From assembly GCA_040757115.1 (NCBI GenBank), contig JBFLYA010000202.1, forward strand, positions 1-6,760: DNA of 6,760 nt. The letters are read 5' to 3'. This DNA is from a bacterium (GTDB taxonomy: Bacteria > UBA9089 > CG2-30-40-21 > SBAY01). This document shows, one piece after another, positions 1 through 5,903 of the stretch. Each line of letters begins with the position of its first letter. The first letter of the stretch is position 1. The notes under the pieces were generated by a model. It did not search any database and had not been told where the DNA came from. It was given only the letters and a program-made list of their open reading frames with translations. Both the position numbers and the translations under genes were made by a program.

Positions 1-720
1 AATTTCCACTGATGGTACAGTTGGTAATCGCCGGCGAGCAGGAGTAGTAGCATCTAATCCCGCCGCCAGAATCGTTAGCTGAATTTCCACTGATGGTACA
101 GTTGGTAATCGCCGGCGAGGAGAAGAAGTAGCAATAAATCCCGCCGCCAACAGAGTTAGCTGAATTTCCACTGATGGTACAGTTGGTAATCGCCGGCGAG
201 GAGAAGAAGTAGCAATAAATCCCGCCGCCAACAGAGTTAGCTGAATTTCCACTGATGGTACAGTTGGTAATCGCCGGCGAGGAGAAGAAGTAGCAATAAA
301 TCCCGCCGCCATGCTCCTCATTAGCTGAATTTCCACTGATGGTACAGTTGGTAATCGCCGGCGAGGAGGAGTCGCAATAAATCCCGCCGCCAGAACCGTT
401 AGCTGAATTTCCACTGATGGTACAGTTGGTAATTGTTGGTGAGGAGGAGTGGCTGCAATAAATCCCCCCGCCCACCCAAGCAGCTGAATTTCCACTGATG
501 GTACAGTTGGTAATTGTCGGCGAGGAGTAGGACTCGCAATCAATCCCGCCGCCAGAATCGTTAGCTGAATTTCCACTGATGGTACAGTTGGCAATTCTCG
601 GCAAGGAGTAGTAGCAAAAAATCCCACCGCCATGCTTATTAGCTGAATTTCTACTGATGGTACAGTTGGTAATTGTTGGTGAGGAGAAATGCCAGCAAAA
701 AATCCCGCTGCCATAGTCAG
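1..720 (-). repeat. In-frame tandem repeat array of 78/81/84 bp units inside the beta-helix gene
   Basis: The block aatttccactgatggtac recurs with its start at 1, 82, 163, 244, 328, 406, 487, 568 and, with one base change, at 646. Unit lengths are 81, 81, 81, 84, 78, 81, 81 and 78 bp, all multiples of three, so each unit is one beta-helix coil. The units at 82-162 and 163-243 are identical base for base. Units nearest the N-terminus are the most diverged. The array continues beyond the left edge. Confidence 0.95.
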
Positions 721-1060
721 CTCGTCCATTCTGTATTGTAAACCCACTCAGAACCGACTTAGTTCCCTCGCGAGAATTAAAGGTTACCACACTACCACTG
801 GCATTGCCGTCAATTATGGCACTGGTTGTGCCATTTACGGATTGGACGGTGATGGCTTTGCCCAGAAAATTGATGTTCTCAATATATGTCCCATCATCTA
901 CTAACACCGTATCTCCACCTATCGCCGCCGTAATTGCTGATTGAATAGTCGGATACTCTGATGGAACATGCAATACACTTGCCTCTACCAGCACACCATA
1001 ACTCACCATCACTACACTAAACCCTGCACTTTTCAAAACTCTTATCAATGTCTTTTTCAT
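1..1060 (-). CDS. Secreted right-handed parallel beta-helix repeat protein (partial, C-terminus beyond left edge)
   Basis: Reading the minus strand from the ATG at 1060-1058 gives 353 codons without a stop up to the window edge. AGGAGG at 1076-1071 lies 10 nt upstream of the start. Residues 1-27 look like a signal peptide: a basic KKTLIRVLK, a hydrophobic stretch and a possible cleavage site after VEA. The next segment (VPSEYPTIQSAITAAIGGD, then a GTY motif) is the usual opening of pectate-lyase/NosD-like beta-helix proteins. From about residue 112 the protein is coils of 26-28 residues with the consensus GGGIYC...SSPTITNCTISGNSA. Nine NCTIS motifs are visible. The GGGI and GNSA signatures recall Chlamydia Pmp and other PbH1 repeat proteins. 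It is probably exported to the surface or medium. A catalytic role cannot be assigned, because the coils show no recognisable active site and the C-terminus, where a sorting domain would lie, is missing. It is more GC-rich than its neighbours. Confidence 0.9.
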   Translation of the reverse strand, partial: MKKTLIRVLKSAGFSVVMVSYGVLVEASVLHVPSEYPTIQSAITAAIGGDTVLVDDGTYIENINFLGKAITVQSVNGTTSAIIDGNASGSVVTFNSREGTKSVLSGFTIQNGRADYGSGIFCWHFSSPTITNCTISRNSANKHGGGIFCYYSLPRIANCTISGNSANDSGGGIDCESYSSPTITNCTISGNSAAWVGGGIYCSHSSSPTITNCTISGNSANGSGGGIYCDSSSPAITNCTISGNSANEEHGGGIYCYFFSSPAITNCTISGNSANSVGGGIYCYFFSSPAITNCTISGNSANSVGGGIYCYFFSSPAITNCTISGNSANDSGGGIRCYYSCSPAITNCTISGN

Positions 1061-1245
1061 TTAATCTTAACCTCCTTTTTTCATAAGTAGAAAGTAGAGA
1101 GTAGAGAGATTTTGGGACAGGTCATTTTAGTGTGAAATCTTGCGGTCGAAAAAACCTGTTTTCCTTCACCTGATTACCGATTAATTGCTCTCTTACTTTC
1201 CTTACCCGGTGGTCAGTTTTACATCTGACCATTTTACAAAAAAGT
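1061..1245 (-). other. Leader/upstream region of the beta-helix gene
   Basis: This non-coding stretch contains the AGGAGG ribosome site (1071-1076). It also holds three tandem copies of a 7-bp AGTAGAG-like unit (1086-1106, plus-strand reading) and a 6-bp stem GGTCAG/CTGACC with an 8-nt loop (1211-1230). ACAGGT and ACCTGT (about 1116-1160) could pair across a longer loop. I found no convincing -35/-10 pair and no riboswitch consensus that I recognise. The MITE at 1246 forms its distal border, so original upstream control sequence may have been displaced. Confidence 0.4.
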
Positions 1246-1482
1246 GTAAGCGTTCAGGTGGTGTAACAAAAGGAGATGTGGAGATTAAGGAGATAGGGAG
1301 ATATTATTAAAAAAATTGAAATTAATAGAAACTAATAGAAATTTATGGAAATTTGTTGTTTTCCACAATCAATTTCTACCTATTTCTATAAATTTCAATC
1401 TATTTCTATTATCTTATCTCCATATCACTCTTATCTCCTTATCCCCTTTCTTACACTTTTGATATATAGCCTGAACGGTTAC
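1246..1482 (+). mobile_element. MITE copy 1 (237 bp), IS66-type ends with 8-bp target duplication
   Basis: The element begins GTAAGCGTTCAGG and ends with the complement of GTAACCGTTCAGG, so the terminal inverted repeats match at 12 of 13 bases. It is flanked by perfect 8-bp direct repeats, aaaaaagt at 1238-1245 and 1483-1490. Ends beginning GTAA and 8-bp duplications are typical of the IS66 family. No transposase is encoded, so it is a non-autonomous element that would need a transposase in trans. The interior is AT-rich, and its two halves are imperfect inverted repeats around a centre near 1365, so a single strand could fold into one long hairpin. A 63-codon reading frame here is a by-product of the element. 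A near-identical copy lies inverted at 3694-3924. Confidence 0.92.
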
Positions 1483-1687
1483 AAAAAAGTTTTATCTCTT
1501 CATACTCATCACCTCCTTTTTATCCAGTTATTGTGAAAAATATTATTATATAGTATGCCACAGATATGGAATTATGTCAACAGAATTTTCTTCTGAAAAT
1601 AATCCGCAGATTTCGCAGAGGACACAGATTTTTATTTTTTTATCTCCCTGCTGGCGGGGGATTAAGGGGTTAGGGGGTTCTTTTATT

Positions 1688-1718
1688 CCCGAATCCCGAG
1701 CCCCGAGTCCCGAGTCCC
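1688..1718. repeat. 7-bp tandem repeat (CCCGAGT type, 4.4 copies)
   Basis: Successive units are cccgaat (1688), cccgagc (1695), cccgagt (1702), cccgagt (1709) and a trailing ccc. It is a short intergenic microsatellite-like array, GC-rich inside AT-rich surroundings, with no coding context. Confidence 0.85.
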
Positions 1719-1738
1719 TTAATTTTCATCCCCCTTTG

Positions 1739-1785
1739 TGTCCACGCTGTGGACATGACCGTTTCTCCTGAAGTTAGCGAACTTC
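1739..1785 (-). terminator. Two consecutive small hairpins just downstream of the 620-residue gene
   Basis: A perfect 6-bp stem GAAGTT/AACTTC with a 4-nt loop (1770-1785) begins 3 nt after the minus-strand stop codon (1791-1789). A second perfect 7-bp stem TGTCCAC/GTGGACA with a 3-nt loop lies at 1739-1755. Neither is followed by a T tract on the minus strand. They are not canonical intrinsic terminators and may only mark or protect the transcript 3' end. Confidence 0.3.
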
Positions 1786-1788
1786 CCT

Positions 1789-3651
1789 TTACATATTATC
1801 AATCAAGTAACCGAATTCTCTAAGTCTTTTTTTGACCTTGCCAAGATTGCTTTTATCAATAAGAATACAGTAGTCTTCCGCCTTTAAGATATATTTCTTT
1901 AATACCTCATCTGTGGCAATCAAAGAAATCAATTCTTTGTCTTTTTTCAATCTATAGACAGCCATTTTCTCCTCGCAGTTTAAAGGATTAATCTTTTCTA
2001 ATATTTCATTCAAAAAATTATGCCAGATTTCAGGTAAATTTGAGGAAATTTGTCCTTTGAAAAACTCAACCTTTCGTTTTATATCTTCCTTAGAATTACA
2101 ATCTTTAAAAAAGGATTCATAATCTACTTTATAATGATTATCGCTTATTGGAGTAGCTACCTTTTCCAAAACCATCCTTTTTAATCTATCAGTTCCTTCT
2201 ATATGGATAATCAATCTCCTCTCATCAAGAATAATATTGGTTTTTTCTTCCTTAATCTCTACCTCATATTTTTCAATCAAACCTAAGATATAAGCCCCTA
2301 ATTTTGTCAATCGGACATATTGCAACCCGTCATAAATAGAAAGATAGGGATGGTCTTTTTCTTGCAAAACTTCATTTTTGGGAAGATTATAGGCAATATC
2401 AACTATCCCAAAGGTGGCAAAAAGGAACATAACGGTCTTCACAAAAGGAACTATAACGGCATCTTTATAAATCTCATTGGAAATACGAATATTTTCAAGG
2501 TAATGGCCATAAGTTCTCGGCGTCTCTCTGGTATAATAAAATTCCCATTTTGTGTGAATATTAATTAACTCTAAATAGATACCTTTAGCCCGGGCATATT
2601 TGACTAAATTTTCACAACAGACCCAGGAAGAGAGAGGAAGACCTCTTAAGAGTTCAAAAAGTGATTCTCTTACCTTTTGTTCTCTACCCTTGTAGTCATC
2701 ATACTCAAAATAATATCCTTTATTTTTTAGATAAGACAACAATTGATGTAATTGGTAGTTTTCAGAATTCTGGTTATAAAAGAAGCGGGTAAAGAGTTCT
2801 TTCAAAAATTCAGGTGAGGTATCAACATTTTTCAGCGGTATCTTCTGCAAAAGATTGATAATGAATCGAGTTTTTATATAGTCTAATTCCCTGTCCTGAT
2901 GCTCATAAAACTCTTTTATCCCACAATAGGTAGCCATTTCTTTAAGTGCTGTCTTAAGAACCTTATCTCCAACTTTTAACTCACCATGTTTTAAATAGTT
3001 AGACCAAAGTTTTATTTGTCTTATTACCTCGTCATTATCTTCATAGAGAAAATCTGTCTTCTCGATTTTATCAAGTGAAATCAACTCATACTCTTTTGGA
3101 AAAGGCAGGTGTTGTTTAAATATTTTTCTTAATGGCTCAGGAAGATAGAATGACAACTTCGTTAAGGGATAATCATAGGTTGAGTGAATTGGAAATAGCA
3201 GATAATCGTTTTCAACACTTTCTGCTGGATTCTGATAGTAGCGTCTGTCTCCTTTTACTATCCTTATGTTAAGGTGTTTCTCAAGGTTTTCAAGTTTATG
3301 TTCTCCTCCCTCCCAGATGAGGATATGAAATAGTCTTTTTGCCTGAGGAGGCAGACACAAAACCAGTTTATTGAATAGTTCCCTGTCAGAATAAATTTTA
3401 GCCAGAGCCCTAACCAGAGTCAGTTTTTTTAAGTTACCTAAGTCCTTTTCACTAAAAAAGTATCTTATATAGCGAGTGTATAATTTTTTAAGTATATCGG
3501 TAGGATATATCTTCTCGACCATTTTTTCTATCGGGTTCAATTCTGGTGGTGCTGGTTTTTGGGATGATTGCATATTTCTATAATGCGGTACTGATGACCT
3601 GAGTGATTCCATTTCCTCTATAATATCAATCCAATCTTGCTGATATATCAT
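1789..3651 (-). CDS. Uncharacterised 620-residue protein with helicase-associated-like C-terminus
   Basis: The ATG at 3651 is preceded by AGGAGG with a 5-nt gap, a strong ribosome site. The 620-residue product is charged and largely helical, with no signal peptide or membrane segment, so it is probably cytoplasmic. I see no Walker A, DEAD/DEAH or nuclease motif. Residues 225-270 and 440-460 (VRLTKLGAYILG) look like winged-helix or helicase-associated segments. The end, about 565-618 (ISLIATDEVLKKYIL, then a strand, then LREFGYLID), has the layout of the helicase-associated C-terminal domain found with XPB-like helicases, but no helicase motor is present. This assignment is from pattern memory and weak. 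A role as a DNA-binding or helicase-partner protein is inference only. The gene stands alone and is flanked on both sides by inverted MITE copies. The nearer one lies 42 bp upstream of the start, so its promoter region has been interrupted. Confidence 0.85.
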   Translation of the reverse strand: MIYQQDWIDIIEEMESLRSSVPHYRNMQSSQKPAPPELNPIEKMVEKIYPTDILKKLYTRYIRYFFSEKDLGNLKKLTLVRALAKIYSDRELFNKLVLCLPPQAKRLFHILIWEGGEHKLENLEKHLNIRIVKGDRRYYQNPAESVENDYLLFPIHSTYDYPLTKLSFYLPEPLRKIFKQHLPFPKEYELISLDKIEKTDFLYEDNDEVIRQIKLWSNYLKHGELKVGDKVLKTALKEMATYCGIKEFYEHQDRELDYIKTRFIINLLQKIPLKNVDTSPEFLKELFTRFFYNQNSENYQLHQLLSYLKNKGYYFEYDDYKGREQKVRESLFELLRGLPLSSWVCCENLVKYARAKGIYLELINIHTKWEFYYTRETPRTYGHYLENIRISNEIYKDAVIVPFVKTVMFLFATFGIVDIAYNLPKNEVLQEKDHPYLSIYDGLQYVRLTKLGAYILGLIEKYEVEIKEEKTNIILDERRLIIHIEGTDRLKRMVLEKVATPISDNHYKVDYESFFKDCNSKEDIKRKVEFFKGQISSNLPEIWHNFLNEILEKINPLNCEEKMAVYRLKKDKELISLIATDEVLKKYILKAEDYCILIDKSNLGKVKKRLREFGYLIDNM

Positions 3652-3693
3652 CTCATCCTCCTAATACAAACTCTATATCTTGATTATCCAGGG

Positions 3694-3924
3694 GTAACCG
3701 TTCAGGCTATATATCAAAAGTGTAAGAAAGGGGATAAGGAGATAAGAGTGATATGGAGATAAGATAATAGAATATAGATTGAAATTTATAGAAATAGGTA
3801 GAATTTGATTGTGGAAAACAACAAATTTCCATAAATTTCTATTAGTTTCTACTAATTTCAATTTTTTTTAATAATATCTCCATAATCCCCATATCTCCTT
3901 TTCTTACACCACCTGAACGCTTAC
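3694..3924 (-). mobile_element. MITE copy 2 (231 bp), inverted relative to copy 1, with its own 8-bp target duplication
   Basis: The reverse complement matches copy 1 along its whole length, with a handful of mismatches and an indel of about 8 bases in the GTAAGCG-side arm. The ends are GTAACCGTTCAGG at 3694 and the complement of GTAAGCGTTCAGG finishing at 3924. Perfect 8-bp direct repeats atccaggg flank it (3686-3693 and 3925-3932). They differ from those of copy 1, so this is a separate insertion event. It encodes no transposase; the short minus-strand reading frame across it (3673-3861) is an artefact. It lies between the 620-residue gene and the hairpin region downstream of the AlbA_2-like gene. 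Confidence 0.92.
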
Positions 3925-3977
3925 ATCCAGGGTTTTCAGTGACAATCCATCACTTGAAATCAAAGACTCAAAAAGCA

Positions 3978-4020
3978 CCTTTTTCCTCTTTTCGTAACTA
4001 TTTGTAACAAAGGAAAAAGG
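3978..4020 (-). terminator. 10-bp stem hairpin downstream of the AlbA_2/HATPase gene
   Basis: CCTTTTTCCT (3978-3987) and AGGAAAAAGG (4011-4020) form a perfect 10-bp stem around a 23-nt loop, about 60 nt after the minus-strand stop at 4083. On the minus strand it is followed by TGCTTTTTGAG, a short T-rich run. It could terminate transcription of that gene, but the loop is long and the T run is offset. Another function is possible. Confidence 0.35.
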
Positions 4021-4082
4021 GGAAAATCAGGGAAAATAGCCACTCCTTACTATTTTCAAACTCAGGCACTTATTAGGCAAGT

Positions 4083-5015
4083 CTATCCTGAATCTGGCCT
4101 CCAGATTCTGATAATAAACTCTTGCTCCCTCTCTTCAAAATCAGGCTCTTTGCCGGTCTGTTCTTTTACAAGCCTAATCATCCTAGGAATACCAGTTCCA
4201 ATCTCTGTCATCCTGTGCTCTTTAGCTAACAAGGAAACGATAAGGGGATTCCGATGGAGAGGGAATCCTAACTTAATATTATCAATAGTAACTGAATTAG
4301 GGAGTTTGCCCGGGCTTTTTATCTCTATTCTATTGTCAAAGATAAATATTCTGTTCTGGGACGGCAGTTGATAATTTCGATGGGCAATGGCATTTATGAC
4401 CGCTTCTCTTAAGGCTTCAATTGGGATTTCAAATCGAGGTTCTTCCTTTTTAAAACCCTCTATCTTTGTTTCGGCTCTTAAATAATCCTTTAAGATTCTC
4501 TCTGTCCTTTCAATCTGCTCAATAAGTATTCCTTCTATATCCTTCTTATCAAAGGTTTCGCCAATGTCATTACCGTAAAACCGCACTATCGTTATCTTAC
4601 AGTAGGGAAACTGATATTCCGGATGCTTTCCAAAGAAAAGCAATCCTCCAATAGTAGTAACCATATCCCTTTCATAAGGGGTTAATATCTTCATATTTTT
4701 TAAGAGGTCGTCAGTCCTTATCCCAAAATCTCCAATTCCACAGCCAAAAGATTTCTTTATAAACCTTTCAACATATTTAAGGTCTATATCCTCAATAGAG
4801 GTATTGGGAACAGCCAACTCGTCGTAATATATAGACTTAGATGCTTCAAATAGTCGCATAAGTTGTTCTCTGCTTGTTATTAGATTTCCCCCTTCTGTAT
4901 TGGCAAAGGCAACTATTCTAGCCGCCAGGTCATCAGGATGAGCCTTTTCTTCTTTGAATTCGGTAAAAGAATCCTCACCCTTTTTGATTATCTCTAACAA
5001 CTCAATCTTATTCAT
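4083..5015 (-). CDS. AlbA_2/Schlafen-like and HATPase domain protein with shortened AlbA_2 domain
   Basis: The product is 310 residues from the second of two adjacent ATGs. AGGAGG (5026-5021) is only 2 nt from the first ATG (5018) but 5 nt from the second (5015), so I prefer 5015. Residues 1-45 open like an AlbA_2 (Schlafen-type) domain, with TEFKE (18-22) and AFANTEGG (36-43). Residues 197-310 form the GHKL-type ATPase module of this family: ALREAVINAIAHRNY (201-215), the FDNRIEIKSPGKLP strand, RNPLIVSLL and the glycine box EIGTGIPRM (271-279). The proteins are often annotated as ATP-binding or RecG-like transcriptional regulators, but their true function is poorly defined. After GGNL (42-45) the sequence jumps to ITSREQLMRLF, whereas relatives carry about 60-70 more residues (GVDDxG ... 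RVGSxT). This points to an in-frame deletion. It is transcribed divergently from lexA, and both promoters are visible. Confidence 0.88.
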   Translation of the reverse strand: MNKIELLEIIKKGEDSFTEFKEEKAHPDDLAARIVAFANTEGGNLITSREQLMRLFEASKSIYYDELAVPNTSIEDIDLKYVERFIKKSFGCGIGDFGIRTDDLLKNMKILTPYERDMVTTIGGLLFFGKHPEYQFPYCKITIVRFYGNDIGETFDKKDIEGILIEQIERTERILKDYLRAETKIEGFKKEEPRFEIPIEALREAVINAIAHRNYQLPSQNRIFIFDNRIEIKSPGKLPNSVTIDNIKLGFPLHRNPLIVSLLAKEHRMTEIGTGIPRMIRLVKEQTGKEPDFEEREQEFIIRIWRPDSG

Positions 5016-5111
5016 CATAACCTCCTAAAATCATTCAAAACCTATATGTTATGTTCTGATTCTATCAATAGATTTTCGACGATATTGCTTCCTTCTTCAT
5101 CCTTTAAATAT

Positions 5112-5140
5112 ACTATACATCATAGTCTTAATTTATGCAA
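5112..5140 (-). promoter_or_regulatory. Sigma-70 promoter for the AlbA_2/HATPase gene
   Basis: On the minus strand the -35 is TTGCAT (5140-5135), followed by a 17-nt spacer and the -10 TATAGT (5117-5112). Transcription would start near 5105, leaving a leader of about 90 nt before the ATG at 5015. The leader contains a short inverted repeat TCTAT/ATAGA (about 5064-5075) and a GAACAT word (about 5050-5055, minus strand), which could be half of an SOS-type site. Confidence 0.6.
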
Positions 5141-5167
5141 GTAATTTTTTTTGCAAAAAAGAAGTAG

Positions 5168-5196
5168 TTGACAATCTGAAGATTATGTGGTATATT
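5168..5196 (+). promoter_or_regulatory. Sigma-70 promoter for lexA
   Basis: A perfect -35 TTGACA (5168-5173) is followed by exactly 17 nt and the -10 TATATT (5191-5196). Transcription would start near 5203, about 36 nt before the lexA ATG. An A/T tract with the palindrome TTTTTTGCAAAAAA (5147-5160) lies just upstream. It sits between this promoter and the divergent one, where an UP element would be. Confidence 0.8.
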
Positions 5197-5203
5197 CTAA
5201 TTA

Positions 5204-5215
5204 GGACATATGTAT
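5204..5215. promoter_or_regulatory. Candidate LexA operator (SOS-box-like)
   Basis: GGACATATGTAT contains the perfect palindrome ACATATGT (5206-5213) and resembles the Gram-positive SOS box GAACATATGTTC. It lies at the predicted lexA transcription start, where bound LexA would block its own promoter, as autoregulation requires. The outer bases fit poorly, and the LexA recognition helix here is atypical, so the match to a known box may be fortuitous. Confidence 0.4.
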
Positions 5216-5238
5216 TATAATAATTGGAGGTGATGATA

Positions 5239-5865
5239 ATGGCAAAGGAATTAACCGAAAAACAGCAGCAGGTATTAGACTATATCATTGAGAATATTCA
5301 AAGATGTGGTTATCCACCTACGGTAAGAGAGATACAGAGTCATTTGGGACTAAAATCTCCCTGTGCACCTTTTGTCCATCTCAAGGCGTTAGAGGAGAAA
5401 GGCTACCTCAGAAAAATCCCAACCAAACCCAGAGCTATAGAATTGTTGGTTGAGCATAAAAGACAAAGTTTAGAGGATGAGTATGTGAAGGTTCCAAAAC
5501 TAGGAAGGATTCAGGCAGGTTTACCGTTACTTGCTTTAGAGAATATTGAAGGTGAGATTATCCTGGGTAAGGATTTAGTCAGGACTAATAAATGTTTTGC
5601 TCTCAAGATAGAAGGGGATAGTATGATTGAGGCAGGGATTTTACCAGGGGATTATGTCATTGTCGGGAGACAAAAGATAGCCGATAATGGAGATATAGTT
5701 GTGGCACTTATTAGAGGAGAGGATACTACCGTGAAATATTATTATTTTAAAAGCACATCATTGGTGAGATTAGAGCCAGCGAATTCTAAGATGGAACCAA
5801 TACTGGTATCTGCAGAGGATATAAAGATTGCGGGGAAAGTCATTGGTTTGTATAGAAGATTTTAG
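5239..5865 (+). CDS. lexA: LexA repressor, SOS-response autoprotease
   Basis: This 208-residue protein has the standard LexA length and layout. LexA represses DNA-damage genes; RecA filaments trigger its self-cleavage, which frees the promoters. Residues 4-67 form the winged helix-turn-helix (LTEKQQQVLDYI ... PPTVREIQSHLGL ... HLKALEEKGYL ... PRAIEL). The cleavage site is Ala93-Gly94 in RIQAGLP. The catalytic dyad is Ser128 (EGDSMIEAG) and Lys166 (TTVKYY). The spacing from cleavage site to serine and from serine to lysine matches E. coli LexA within one residue. I chose the ATG at 5239 because GGAGG (5226-5230) lies 8 nt upstream; an extended TTG start at 5224 would begin at or before this ribosome site. 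The recognition helix reads SPCAPFVH (40-47), unlike the SPNAAEEH of E. coli or the SSSTVHGH of Bacillus. A strong promoter and a possible operator lie just upstream. Confidence 0.96.
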   Translation: MAKELTEKQQQVLDYIIENIQRCGYPPTVREIQSHLGLKSPCAPFVHLKALEEKGYLRKIPTKPRAIELLVEHKRQSLEDEYVKVPKLGRIQAGLPLLALENIEGEIILGKDLVRTNKCFALKIEGDSMIEAGILPGDYVIVGRQKIADNGDIVVALIRGEDTTVKYYYFKSTSLVRLEPANSKMEPILVSAEDIKIAGKVIGLYRRF

Positions 5866-5903
5866 AAGAAAGATACTTTTGATATGTATAGGAATTTCCT
5901 TTG

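Larger units (their letters stand above)
1483..1788. other. Intergenic region with repeat debris, no supported gene
   Basis: After the target duplication this stretch holds degenerate repeats built on cgcagat/cacagat words (about 1600-1630), G-rich then C-rich low-complexity sequence, a 7-bp tandem repeat and two short hairpins. A 65-codon plus-strand reading frame (1574-1771) has no ribosome site and translates through the low-complexity tract, so I do not call it a gene. It is the downstream flank of the 620-residue minus-strand gene. Confidence 0.5.

Noticed and set aside
1-720. CRISPR array
   Set aside because: The regularly spaced repeats are coding in frame, the intervening segments are similar to each other, and the units translate to beta-helix coils.
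689-904. Plus-strand reading frame of 71 codons
   Set aside because: It lies wholly opposite the well-supported minus-strand beta-helix gene and has no ribosome site.
1083-1230. Riboswitch in the beta-helix gene leader
   Set aside because: I compared it by eye with c-di-GMP, cobalamin and similar consensus cores and found no match beyond small generic stems.
1345-1536. Plus-strand reading frame of 63 codons with hydrophobic residues
   Set aside because: It lies mostly inside MITE copy 1. The same peptide recurs from copy 2 at 3673-3861, so it is a by-product of the AT-rich element.
2320-2568. Plus-strand reading frame of 82 codons
   Set aside because: It is antisense to the 620-residue gene and has no independent support.
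1246-3924. Classical composite transposon made by the two MITEs
   Set aside because: The outermost flanks (aaaaaagt and atccaggg) do not match each other and each copy has its own target duplication, so the present arrangement arose from two separate insertions.
4150-4371. Plus-strand reading frame of 73 codons
   Set aside because: It is antisense to the HATPase part of the AlbA_2-like gene, with no ribosome site or recognisable domain.
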